From Strongylocentrotus droebachiensis (Eukaryota > Echinodermata > Echinoidea > Camarodonta > Strongylocentrotidae): DNA of 64,000 bases. The notes under the pieces are model-generated. The model was not told the origin of the DNA. It made no database searches and saw only the letters and a list, made by a program, of their open reading frames with translations. Shown here in pieces: positions 46,903-57,529 of this stretch (within the stretch, counting starts at the first letter, position 1; each line of letters opens with the position of its first letter). The DNA lies in NCBI GenBank assembly GCA_035222895.1, contig JAVYIG010000709.1:310001-374000 (forward strand), read 5' to 3'. The translations under genes were made by a program, and so were the position numbers.

Positions 46903-47349
46903 CTGGTAAAAAAGGCAAAAGAAAATTCAATGGTTATAAGTTCCTTTAGTATTATTCATTATCATTATACACGCATATGCACATGTATGTACATGTACAA
47001 TGTATATGAACAAATAATTTAATGTTGATAATCAGGGAACATTTTTTTCTCTCACGTTCTTCCACACTTGCATAATAACAATTAAAATGCTCACATTTTT
47101 CACCGAACCACATAACTCAACCTTCTCTTTAAACAAGGAAGAGGAAGTACATGTATTTTGCAAGACATAGCTTTTTTAATAAATAGCAAAATAATTGCAA
47201 CCAAAGTGACATGTTTATCTCCTCTTGACAAGAATAATTGGAAGAAAATATTTGATTATTATACGAAACTGAAATAAAAGCTGATAGTTATCCTGACAAA
47301 TCAAAAATAAATGATCTTTATAAAGAGAATGATACGGTAGTTAAAATGG

Positions 47350-47500
47350 TTTCAAGAAGTTTCTGTATTTCACAAGACTGTGCTGTCTTTCATGCGATCT
47401 GAAACTTGATGTTCAATGTACTTTCGTCTTACAATTGTAAACAATGTACAGTACTTGCTCTCTTAAAGTGATAATGGGTGTCCTAATATCAGTAAGCAAT
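47350..47500. repeat. Dispersed duplication, copy A
   Basis: Segments 47350-47413 (AGTTTCTGTATTTCACAAGA ... GAAACTTGATGTT) and 47451-47500 (ACTTGCTCTCTTAAAGTGAT) recur at 47767-47830 and 48137-48186. Confidence 0.7.
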
Positions 47501-47766
47501 TTTTAAATGGTATTACAATCTTTAAAATCCCATTATCTTGTCAATTAATTCTACATGATATTTTCCATAAGTGTTATAAACAAAGTTTATAGCCATGGTT
47601 AATTTGTCAAAGTCACACAATAAATGCAATTAAAAGTAATAAATTTGATAGTGTTTATCGATCACGACTAACTCTGCATTGGTTTCATTGTTCATAATCA
47701 TTACAATGATTATAAAATGATCGGCTACAATAATTTAAGGGCCTCGTTTTAACATTATAAACTGGT

Positions 47767-48186
47767 ATCAGGAAGTTTCTGTATTTCACAAGACTGTGCT
47801 GGCTTTTCTTGTGATCTGAAACTTGATGTTATTGCTTATTACTATTTTTTTAATTTTATTTTATTTTATTTCTGCATTTTTCAAAATATAATATAACTGA
47901 ATAACAAAGAACATATAAATGTAAGGTATAATACAACATAAACAAACAATAATTTCTACATGTCAAAATGTTTTTTACATAATATATGTACATATAATAA
48001 CGAAACTTAATATTTCAATAACATATTATCATAAATTTAAAGTATTATCCGAACTATTCTGTTGGAAAAGTGCAGGAGACCGCAATCATAAGCAAAGCTT
48101 GACAAGGATGACGGCCTCAAAAAACAAATGGACACTGTACTTGCTCTCTTAAAGTGATAATGGGTGTCCTAATATGAGTAAGTGAT
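47767..48186. repeat. Dispersed duplication, copy B, split by ~270 bases
   Basis: The same two segments as copy A, but the spacing is 306 bases instead of 37. The extra part (about 47831-48130) is AT-rich with TTTTATTTTATTTCTGC and ends ACGGCCTCAAAAAACAA, resembling a reversed retroelement tail. From 48187 to 49500 nothing else is recognised. Confidence 0.55.
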
Positions 48187-49655
48187 CTTTACAATCTGTA
48201 AAAGCCCTTTGGTGTCCGGGAAATATGTAAACACCTTTAGCTCACGTACACTGTATGAACGTATTCATTCAGTTTAATCAAATATTTTAATTACATCAAT
48301 TCATGACATCTTGGATGGGAAGATTATTAATTAATGTGTACATAGTTTTCACAATGTTTGGATCCTTGAAAGTAAATGTACATACATATTATCTCCATAC
48401 GATTTATACAAATAAAAATTTCTTTGGTTCGTATTCTACTATTCCAGTTGAACCCAACCTTAAAATCATGTTTAACAAAAGTTCAAACCCAAGTCAGGTT
48501 TAAATATTAACAGAATGCAGCCTTTTATGTTTGTGACACATCAAGGAGTTGTGGATATTTTATACAGCCTACTGGTATATTTTGCCTATATTTTGCATAT
48601 AGGAGGAGGAAGTTAAAAATCTATATGAGCAATTGGACCATAAACAGATTTAGTTGAATTCCAAGGGATGACCATGACTTTATCATTACAAAACTATGAA
48701 AAATATGAAGAAGAAAAAAATAGAAGACAAAAACAAGAAATACAGCCAAGTTTCCACTTTCGCCTTTGCACATTAGAAGTAAGAATTAGAAGAATTAAAA
48801 GGAAATCCTTGATTGGATAAGAAATTAAGAATACATCATAATCATCACAACAAACGAAACAGAAGATTGCTCAGGAAGTAAGAAACCATTACAAAACCAC
48901 ATGATTGCGGTCAAGAACAAATGATGCAGATTTTTTTTTAAAGATTTTAAAAAAGATCTAGTAATGGCAGTAAATAAATCCTAGCAGAATCAAAAGAAAA
49001 TCATTGTTAAGAACAATCTACAAGGGAAATGATAACATACATGTACAATGTACACAAGTTTGCCAAATAGTTTTGGAAGAAAATACTAATAACTGAGGAA
49101 AGAGTGATAATAAGAATTTAAAACACTGAGTTTGTCACCATGACACAGGTTCTTAACATATGGTCTCCAATTCTCTATGTGCAAATGTGTTGCACTTTTC
49201 AGAGTACGTTATTTCTGGAAACTTTTCTTTGATTAGTTTTATTTTAATGGTCTAACAATAAACCTAAACGCCTTTCTCTCTACCCCGTTCTCTTTTTTTT
49301 CTTCCACCCCCCCCCCTTCTATTTCAATTAACTTATCCAACTTAAGCTGTTATAAATTTAGTTTACCATTAGTGTAATTTATGATTATTTTGTTTTTTGT
49401 AAAAATGAGCTATGTAAATTTTTACCAGTGAAACACAAATTTCCAAATGGACAATAAATACTAATTTCAATTTCATTTTCAGTCTACATGTTTCTTTATC
49501 CCCTTTTTATTGATTTCTCTCTTTCCTTTTCTCTCTTTCTCTCCCGCTCTCACCCTTTCTACACGTTTCTCTCTCTCTCTCTCTCTCTTTATCTCGTATG
49601 GCTCTGAACACCTTTATCTTGTATGGCTCTGGACCACTTTTCCTCCTCCTCTTAC

Positions 49656-49775
49656 CAATTCGGTGACCAATTTCTGCAGGACTTCAGCTCCAAGGGTCTC
49701 CACAAGAGTCTGACAGAGTCCTGAGAGACTGTCCATCACGACGCAGGCCTGTTTGGCTCCATCAATGATTTCAGT
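49656..49775 (-). CDS. PSAP: Prosaposin-like exon 4: second half of SapB domain 1
   Basis: This exon is 120 bases, exactly 40 codons, phase 0 at both ends: TEIIDGAKQACVVMDSLSGL, next residue Cys, ending EVLQKLVTEL before donor GTAAGA. The acceptor is CCAACAG. Cys spacing is canonical. Confidence 0.91.
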
Positions 49776-50326
49776 CTGTTGGATGGAAAATACACAGCTC
49801 AAGTTTACCCTTTCTGGCAAGAAATTTTATGGGCTGAAATGATCGAATCTTTACTCCAATTTGGCAAACAATTATAGTTTCCTTTCATTGACTACCTGTT
49901 CTAATACAATGTAATGTCTCTGAAAAAAATATAAATGGGTGTTGACCATATCAAATACTTTTTAAATTTTTCATTTTAATTAAAAAACAGTGATTACGAA
50001 CCTTTCAATAGACATCATGTATTGCTAATTTAAGGAATTTAAGGCTTCTTCTCTTTCTTAAAATTCCTGGTGTCAAATGCTATATTGTCACACAACAAAA
50101 CTAGAGACATTTTTGCCCTTTTTACTCATGCATCTAGTTCCTTATTTTAGTTTTTTTTTACACCCAATCAAGTTATATAGATCTTATCCCTTCCTATATT
50201 GAGTTACGGTATTTAGAATTGCTGAACTGAAAATGGTATAAAAGCATTCTAAACGATGACAACGATTTACATAACACATTTTATGAGGATTACAGGAAAG
50301 TTAAGTGTTAAAAGTTAAAAATTCAC

Positions 50327-50401
50327 CTGAACAGATGTCTGCTCCAGCACGTTGTGTACTGCATTGATGAAAGCTTCACAGTCTGAGCATGTTGATGATT
50401 C
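50327..50401 (-). CDS. PSAP: Prosaposin-like exon 3: first half of SapB domain 1
   Basis: This exon is 75 bases (25 codons), phase 0 at both ends: ESSTCSDCEAFINAVHNVLE and QTSVQ. It has CxxC, acceptor TTGTCTAG and donor GTGAAT. It follows the SapA exon directly, as SapB domain A does in vertebrate prosaposin. There is no sequon. Confidence 0.9.
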
Positions 50402-53400
50402 CTAGACAAGAGAAGAAAAAAACATGAATGTCTGTCAGTGTTAACACATTAAACAGTTAACAACTGAATTATTCATACCCTTTAATACCTAGTTTAGTAA
50501 TTTCTTAAGTATGTGAAAATTGATTTGTCTCTCTTTATGTTACTTGAGAAATGTGACATATTAAAGCTTTCATCTAAAAATATTCAACAAATCCCTAATT
50601 CAACCAGTCCACCTTTTATTCTTGAGTTACAAAAAAACAAAAAAACGTCAAATTTACAGGGATTATGGATAATTTAGATGTTAACAGTACATGTAGAATT
50701 TTGCACGTGCATTTTTACAATACTATACAAACAAAATGTAAAAAGGTTATTTTTGTCGTATCCTGCCTATAATATGTCAACCTATTTGTGTGCGTACAGT
50801 ATGTGCTGCCTAAACCTCAAACGCATTGATAGTTGTTTCTTTTTCATTGTTTTAGTTCCTGCTTGTTAATTATTATCTGAAAAACCAAACAACTGGAGGC
50901 CGTAGAGATCAATAATCTCATTTGTTCTGAGCATGTGTTGGCTTGATCACATTACGAAAATTACCCTAGATAACAATTTTATTTAGAATGATTCATTGTC
51001 TAAAAGGCTTTACAGATGTTTTTTTAAGCCATTGTACTATAAAAGCTTCTAGAAGCTGAAATAGTGCCAATTTTCAAGGACTTGAACATATATTTCATAA
51101 ATTCTCTTGCTTATTCTAGAATCATGTGAAAATCTCCAGCGATTTACATCAAACAGACCCATGCCATTGGTTCCTAGGGGCTGAATCTGCATACAAGAGA
51201 GATTAAATGGAGCTGGTACAGGGTGTATAAATTGATTATTTACTCAGAGTTTCAAAGCTCCATATCTCTGTGAAGACATGAGATTTACATTGTACATGTA
51301 CACATGTAAATGACTTCCCTTTGTTATTGTGGATCAAGAAAGAAAAGCTTAGAGTTAGAATCTCGTTAACTAGTTTTAGGGACTTTTAAGTGATTTGAGC
51401 TGCCACATCACAAACATGTACGTGTACATGCATGAATATCATATTTATAGAAATATTACAATAATTATTGTATTCATTTCTTCTTCACATGTATTGATGT
51501 CCTTTAAAACCGACACATGAAGAGAGAATTGAATAGATTCAAACAACATTTTACACAATCTCTTAAAGTGTTTTCCCCCAAAATATGAAATTTCAAGAAG
51601 AGATTTTATAGAAAAAACAACAAAAGAATGAAAGTTTAAGAAAAACATCAGAAAATAAAGACATGATTAGATTACATTATAAAAAGTTATAACTAAAGAA
51701 TCTCATTTGTAGTTGAAAGTGATAAAAAAAAGTATCATGCTGAGCCCAGTGAAAAAAATACATGTACATGGGGGCTCAGGGCGAATTTGCCCCCGAAATG
51801 CATAGAGTTTAATGCAAAACAAATTTTAGAGTGTTATTTTTATGCAGGCAAGCTTGAAAAGTAGCCCCCGAAAATTTTTTCCCTGGACCTGAGCCTGAGG
51901 TGTACATACATGTCCCAAGTCCAACAATCGCTGCAACAGCTGCGTACAAGATATTAACAAAATCCTGTTCTCTTTCTCTCTCATTTTAATGATAGGACAG
52001 ACCTTAACTCACATTACATTGTGGTTAATGATTTTTTGTTGTTGCCATTTCCTGATTTGCCTCTCATGACAGACCACACAAGCAATGAACACAGGGAATT
52101 TTTCTTGAGGTAATTTGAGAACAGGACAGGGGACTGCTGCAAAAATATGGAATTCCCCATAACAAGGAACCATACTTTCAAAAATCAACCCTACAGTATA
52201 TTTCTGTGTACAATGCTTGTTACTTTTATCAAGAGTGGGCCAAGTTTCCAGAACCTTGCAGTACACACCAATACTTATTTGCTACACGACCAACTTTTTC
52301 TGATCGATTCCACCCCGTTTCTTTCACAATGCAATTGCATGACCAGAACTCAACTTTATCTTTAAGCCTGAATTCTTCCATCTTTAAACTACTCAACTCT
52401 CTATTTTCCAATCAAGGATTCCCTTCATTTACCCGTCCAAATATCATAATCATGTACCGGGTATGTTAATTGGTAGATATCTGACTCTGGAGTCTGGAGG
52501 TACTCAGGTACAGTACCCTAATCTGCTGACTATTTTAAACTGATTTAATCAATGACATCCACTTGAAATAAATAAGTAAACAAGGGTTTAAAAAAAAAAG
52601 ATCCCTGGGGGTTATCACAGTTCTAAACAAATCACAACTTGAAAGATAACAAAAGGGGGTGGATCCAAAAACAAACCAACTAGTGGAATGGTAGATATTG
52701 GATTATCTAATTAGTGCATACTACATGTACACGTATTATTGTACTCATCATAGCAAAGACCTTGTCAATACCCTTGTCAGGGAAAATTAAACCTTGTTAT
52801 TTGTTTTCTGAAGCCTTCCATGCTTGGTATAAGCACCTTGTGTTAAGCACTAGAAAAAACCCTGAATACTTTTACTTTAACCCTGTAAGTTGGGGCTTTG
52901 ATCGGATCGGAAGATCAGAGTGACACCCTCACACCCTGGTTTGGTATTGGCAAAAAGTATCTTTTTTTACTGTTGTACTTGAAATTTTGAGCTCTCTAAT
53001 ACCTAAATTCACTCATACCTTGGTTAATTCTCTCATTTGAAGTTGTTGTAGTTCATACATGTTTAAAACTATTCATGCCATCTAATGTCAAAAATTGAAA
53101 AAAAGATCATAAGAAGAAAAAAAATGCTGAAAATGATATCAAATACTGTACCTCCAAAACCATCTTGGATTATAATGACAATGGAAACAAATTGGTGCCT
53201 ACATTATAATCCAAAATGGCAGCTCGCATGTTTTACCTCTTCTCTTAGACTAATATTATTAATTTCAAAGTCATGAAAAACACTTAATATCAACAAACAT
53301 GGTCTACAACAACTCCAAATGACAAAATAATCTTAGCGATGCATTTTCTTTTAGTATTTGATAGCCAAAAACTTGAACATTTTTGGCAATTTTTTTCACC

Positions 53401-53953
53401 TTTTTTTTCCTACCATTTATTTTCCGATCAGTTTTATTGATCGGCGATCAGAATTTATTATCCGATTTCACCTGATCTGCCGACGATCAGCCGACGATCA
53501 GCCGACGATCAGCCGACGATCAGCCCCGATCCGATCATCGGTTACAGGGTTATTGCACACATACATGTACACTGTAGCTGCATTACTATCCTGGCTGTAT
53601 ATTAAAAGCCGTGGCGTTCTATTGATTCTCAACATTTCAAACACCACTGTACAAAACTTGACTGTTTCACTCAAAATTGGTACTTTAGTGACAATTGATG
53701 ACACCTACATGTAAATAGTAGTAAAATACAATCTTTTCAACTTATTGATGTTAGAAAAAATAATTTAAAAATTCAATTCGTGAGTCTCCTTTCAAACTTG
53801 CCGATCAGCCACATCATATTTATTGTGTGCATTTGTGAGTATTGACTATTCATTTGTGCAATTGCAGCCTCTTAGCACGTAGTGCAGCGCTAGAGGTCAA
53901 TATGCATTAGCATTGACTCTCTATGCTTTGCTGGAGTGGGTTATTGTACTTAC
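50402..53953. other. Intron 2, mostly without recognised features
   Basis: A 3.55 kb AT-rich intron. A segment at about 51770-51900 starts GGGGCTCAGGGCGAATTTGC and ends GGACCTGAGCC, a possible small inverted element. A minisatellite lies at 53480-53523. The first segment near 52860 (AACCCTGTAAGTTGGGGC, CGATCGGATCGG-like) and the ATCGGTTACAGGGTTATT end near 53545 may bound an inverted element. No extra exon was found. Confidence 0.5.
53480..53523. repeat. 11-base minisatellite, four perfect copies
   Basis: CCGACGATCAG repeated four times head to tail, within a GATC-rich stretch from 53420 to 53540. Confidence 0.92.
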
Positions 53954-54096
53954 TTGAACAAGTTTGCCCTTCCAGGAGTTTTGGATACAGTACTCTACGG
54001 CGCCACATTCGTCTGCATGCGAGGCACTTCGGCACCAGTAGGAGGCACCTTCACTGCATTGTGATCTGTAGATCGCTGCAGGATTTATTGCACTAG
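53954..54096 (-). CDS. PSAP: Prosaposin-like exon 2: SapA-type domain
   Basis: This exon is 143 bases. Two bases complete an Ala codon split by intron 1, then 47 codons follow. It reads SASAINPAAIY and then CSEGASYWCRSASHADECGA, with VEYCIQNSW after it. This is the SapA signature (C-x-x-G-x-x-x-W-C, then DECGAVxxC, then W), known at the ends of prosaposin and in some surfactant B precursors. The acceptor is TTTCAG and the donor GTAAGT. The domain is removed during maturation in the family and helps in sorting. Confidence 0.93.
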
Positions 54097-54278
54097 CTGA
54101 AAGGCAAAAAATAAATAAATAAATAAACATGAATAAATACCTTATAATTATATACAGGAACATAACAATCACAATGTAAGTTGTGCTTGGGATAAGGATA
54201 TCAAAGTAATAAACAGAGTGATAATTTTTTTTTTTTTAAATACACTGTTTCACGGTTACAAGAGTGGGCATGCGCAGA

Positions 54279-54344
54279 CATGGGCGCCATTTTAATTTAT
54301 GAGCAAACAACTTTGTTTGCTCATAAATTAAAATAGCGCCCATG
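54279..54344. repeat. Near-perfect 32-base inverted repeat
   Basis: CATGGGCGCCATTTTAATTT and following GAGCAAACAA pair with TTGTTTGCTCATAAATTAAA and following GCGCCCATG, with one mismatch and almost no loop. The flanks carry TGCGCA motifs on both sides, so it is probably the core of a larger palindromic MITE inside intron 1. Confidence 0.85.
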
Positions 54345-54998
54345 ACAATATGATGTGAGCGCACAGTGCAGGCAGTGACGCAACAATACATGCGCATCTG
54401 AAAACATTGGTGACACAATGTTTACACGCAAATTGAAATGGAAGCCTTAACCGACAACCGTGATAGGGTGTATTTTATAAATTTAAAAAATCTTCTGGCT
54501 CGGTAAACAAAAGATTGATTGAAAGCTGATCAAAAAACTAGAAACAGATCACACAATTTTTCTCTGTTTTTCAACCAGACATCAACATTTTAATTTTTTA
54601 TACAACAAATATTTTCAACAACAAAAATGAAAGCGACAAAATGTCAAATTCTCAAAACTCAAAAGAAATGCCAAGCCCAAGCCAAGGGCAAGGCCCAAAC
54701 GGAAATTATTGATAAATAAAACAATATATTATTTATTATTAGAGCTAAATAACATTATTTGTTGTTTGCACAAAGCTATTACGCATGTTTGCCGAGGCCT
54801 AAACTTATTTAAAATTAAGTTCAAAGGCGAGATCTAATCATGAGTGCAGTGATCGTGATACTGATACAGAGAACTAGCACCAAGTACGAACGTCCTACCC
54901 ATGGCAAGCCCTTGCCCCGAGAGTTCCCCGTGTGCAACAGACACTTCTCCGCAACATTTTTCTCAATCTTATCCTCAAAGTATTTGATAGTTACTCAC

Positions 54999-55038
54999 CG
55001 GCAGCAAATAATGCCGCAAATATAACAAGGGTGTTCAT
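54999..55038 (-). CDS. PSAP: Prosaposin-like exon 1: signal peptide
   Basis: ATG at 55036-55038, followed by 40 coding bases giving MNTLVIFAALFAA, then a split Ala codon (phase 1) at donor GTGAGT. The run VIFAALFAA is a hydrophobic signal-peptide core; cleavage probably falls around ASA in exon 2. The start is chosen because it directly joins the SapA exon in frame and gives a signal peptide expected for this family. Confidence 0.88.
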
Positions 55039-55158
55039 CTTCCTTGTGTTGAACCTTTCGTCAATTGATTAACAAAGTAAATGACAAAGTCCTCAGTGAT
55101 TGTGTAGTTATGAAACAAAACAATATTGCAGGCTCTACTTTCTGTCACTCGCTACTCA

Positions 55159-55172
55159 ATCATTAAAATACA
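55159..55172 (-). promoter_or_regulatory. TATA-like element of the prosaposin-like gene
   Basis: The minus strand reads TGTATTTTAATGATTG about 125 bases before the ATG. This is at a reasonable distance for a start site near 55130 and a leader of about 95 bases. The motif is weak, so this is an inference. Confidence 0.3.
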
Positions 55173-55203
55173 CTGACATTGTTTTGGATAGATGATAGGC
55201 ATA

Positions 55204-55211
55204 TCACGTGC
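55204..55211 (-). promoter_or_regulatory. CACGTG E-box, CLEAR-like
   Basis: The minus strand reads GCACGTGA about 170 bases before the ATG. CACGTG with flanking GA resembles the CLEAR site (GTCACGTGAC) bound by TFEB/MITF-type factors at lysosomal genes, including prosaposin in mammals. The match is the core plus one side only. Confidence 0.45.
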
Positions 55212-55249
55212 ATAAGAGGGTCGCGCATAGCAATATGACAACATTTCTG

Positions 55250-55254
55250 ATTGG
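55250..55254 (-). promoter_or_regulatory. CCAAT box
   Basis: The minus strand reads GGCCAATCAG, a good NF-Y-type CCAAT context, about 215 bases before the ATG and beyond the E-box. Confidence 0.45.
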
Positions 55255-55507
55255 CCAAGGGTTTTTATCGTCATGCTGTTAATTACTGAGATATTAGAAA
55301 CAATATGAATACTCTAATTCAGTTTCTGATCGTCTTAGTATAAATGATAATTTTTAAAGATTTAATTGCGCAATTTTGTTTTAATTTAGATGTTTAAAGT
55401 GGATTATATGCCATGTATCAATATTGTAGGATCGCGTAAGCGGCCAATCGTATCAAGCATAGCATCAGGGGCAATAGTATTCGGAAGTAGCATTAGTATG
55501 AAAAGCG

Positions 55508-55515
55508 TCACATGA
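55508..55515. promoter_or_regulatory. TCACATGA M-box-like site
   Basis: GTCACATGATTC matches the TCACATGA variant bound by MITF/TFE-type factors, about 470 bases upstream of the ATG. It is weak alone; of interest only with the E-box at 55204. Confidence 0.25.
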
Positions 55516-56760
55516 TTCGGGGGCTAGCTAGGTATTTGTGTCGAATGCGTGGGCCTAGCTTATGTGACCCACGATCAGTCTGTGGTGAACTTTTTATTCT
55601 TTTTCTTCTCTCGTTAATATTATTAATGCTTTGTCTTCTTGTTGACCACAGCGATAACCAATCAGTAATTTGACTCATTGAAATGACTTTAAATCTCCTT
55701 TTTTGTTCATAATTTGATCCCGCCCCGCCCCCGCGGCCCCATATGATGCATGTTCCCAGCACCCCTCCCCCCCCCCCTCCCTTTCAGCATAAGTCCGGTG
55801 TGTATATAAGGTCAATACAGGTAGATCTTTTTCTTTGTTACGAGCCGGAGATTTTGGGAATGCGGTCCCTCCGTTTCCGGAGTAGGGGGGCCGGCCCCAT
55901 CCCCCCCCCCCCCCCCCCCCCAGCCAGTGTTATTTACTGTTCGCGTATATTTGATCAATCTCTTGGGTACAGGGTGATGAATTTCATTATGTTCTGGTGT
56001 GCCCAGCTTTCAATGAAAGCTGATCGATCGTAAGCAGTATGTTAAGAAATATTATTACAGTTATAACGCTATCAAATTATTTCTAAGTTTGGATAATTTG
56101 TTTGTCCTTTTTAATACGTAAGAGTTTGGGTTTAATGGGTTGCTGTCGTGTTGTATATGTCTCATATCCTCTACACATGCAGGCGCGCGGCCCGCAACCC
56201 ATCATCGGTACTGATCTGCAGCGGTTTGCCGTGAAACCTGAGAAAAAGTGTATACTAATCAGGGACGGCTCCGGGGGGGGGGGGGGGGGGGGGGGGCAAA
56301 GGAGCCCCCCCCCCCCCGGCCAAAATATATGTTAAAATCAGCCCTAAATTCACAAAAAATGCACTGAAAAACAGGGACGTGCCCCCCCCCCCCCGTCCCA
56401 AAAATTAAATAAAAGATTAGAAAAATTAGAAAAACAGAAGAAAAAAAAGGAATATACCAATGGCTGACCTAAAAAGAAGACCTCAGCCCCCCCCCCACCC
56501 CCCCCCCCCCAAAAAAAAAGTTTCCTCTTATGATACCGTTTTTCAAAACCAGTAAGATATGGTTTGAGGACAATAAGCAGGAGGTAATTCATTGCATTGC
56601 TCGGCAGTCTTGATCGTATTTGAAACAGAGCATCCAATATACCTGATATTTAATAGTACACTGTCAATTAAAAACAAATAACTGAATAAACAAACAATTA
56701 ATGGACCTCTTTACCCAAGACTGTGGGTCTTTTATTGTTGAGCACTAAATGATTCTGCTC
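55516..56760. other. Upstream intergenic region with many poly(C)/poly(G) runs
   Basis: No gene is supported. Runs of 9 to 21 C or G occur near 55769, 55900, 56274, 56302, 56382 and 56486. They are accompanied by short shared words such as GGGGCCGGCC and CCCCCGGCC, suggesting fragments of several mobile elements. Confidence 0.5.
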
Positions 56761-56880
56761 GGTCATACAGGCTAGGTGGGGGAATGCTTTCATGGACTTA
56801 AATTTGAAAGGCCATTTGTATCACCTCGTGCAAGAATTTATAGGGCGAGAAGTAAAACCCAGTTCATCATTGTTTTCATG

Positions 56881-56953
56881 GTGCAAGAAGTCGAACCCGA
56901 TTCCTTCCAGTTACCAGGCGATTGCCTATCCACTAGACTAAAGTGTCACATTG
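56881..56953 (-). mobile_element. tRNA-like SINE fragment, minus strand
   Basis: The minus strand reads TTTAGTCTAGTGGATAGGCA (box-A-like) and, further on, ATCGGGTTCGACTTC (box-B-like), at tRNA spacing. It lacks a proper anticodon stem and CCA context, so it is a SINE or tRNA pseudogene. A shortened second copy lies at 57026-57060 with the same GGTTCGACACC and TTTAGTCTAGTGG words. Confidence 0.6.
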
Positions 56954-57025
56954 CTAATTCCTGTATTTTGTCATACTTATACTAATTGTTGTAGATTTAG
57001 CAAAATAAAAAAAGCACGAGCTAGG

Positions 57026-57063
57026 TGTCGAACCCGATTCCACTAGACTAAAGTGTCACATTG
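57026..57063 (-). mobile_element. Second, deleted tRNA-like fragment
   Basis: The minus strand repeats CAATGTGACACTTTAGTCTA then GTGGAATCGGGTTCGACAC, the same as the copy at 56881-56953 but with the part between the two boxes deleted. Confidence 0.5.
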
Positions 57064-57171
57064 GATAGATAGAAGAGAAGATGGAACAACAGAGAATAAC
57101 ATAATGATTGCAGGGACCTCAGGGACAACAGTATGAATACTGATGAGGCTTCCCTGGGTAAACAAGACATA

Positions 57172-57205
57172 TTACTATTATTATTATTATTATTATTATT
57201 ATCAT
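57172..57205. repeat. (ATT)n microsatellite
   Basis: About nine ATT units. Nothing else is recognised from 57064 to 57427. Confidence 0.9.
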
Positions 57206-57529
57206 TATAACTATAACATAATAAAAACAGAAAGAGAAAATGATAGAGGGAAAACAAGGAATATCATGAAGGAATAGGCCACGATAATGATGTCATAATA
57301 TAGTCAAATTGTTTTTCCTATGTACTATCTATAGTACTTGCGTATGCGCAAATTGTCATTTTCCTCGACGACATAAATATACGAATTATTTCGTCAACTT
57401 AGTCAGCATCATACCATTATTTTAATGCAGGCGCGGTGCTGGGATCTTATTTTAGGGAGGGGCGGTAGTGAGCAAGCGAATCACTTAAAGAGCGCTTGTG
57501 TGCTCATTAGGGGGTGTGGGTGATAGGCC

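Larger units (their letters stand above)
290..55038 (-). other. PSAP: Prosaposin-like gene, 23 exons, 3' end outside window
   Basis: This entry gives the span of the gene; exons are listed separately. The product starts with a hydrophobic signal peptide, then a SapA-type domain and at least nine SapB-type domains, at least 882 residues in total. Prosaposin is known as a secretory precursor cut in lysosomes into small sphingolipid-hydrolase activators. Each SapB domain shows the six-cysteine pattern: CxxC in the first half, a Cys pair usually ten residues apart in the second half, and a Cys pair in a linker resembling DPDTVCNDLGFC. Every exon was placed by reading frame plus AG acceptor and GT (once GC) donor, and all frames join. 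Intron 1 is phase 1 and all later introns are phase 0. The last exon seen ends in a donor, so more exons, probably including a C-terminal SapA domain, lie beyond position 1. The order of domains is direct; the lysosomal role is inferred from the family. Confidence 0.9.
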
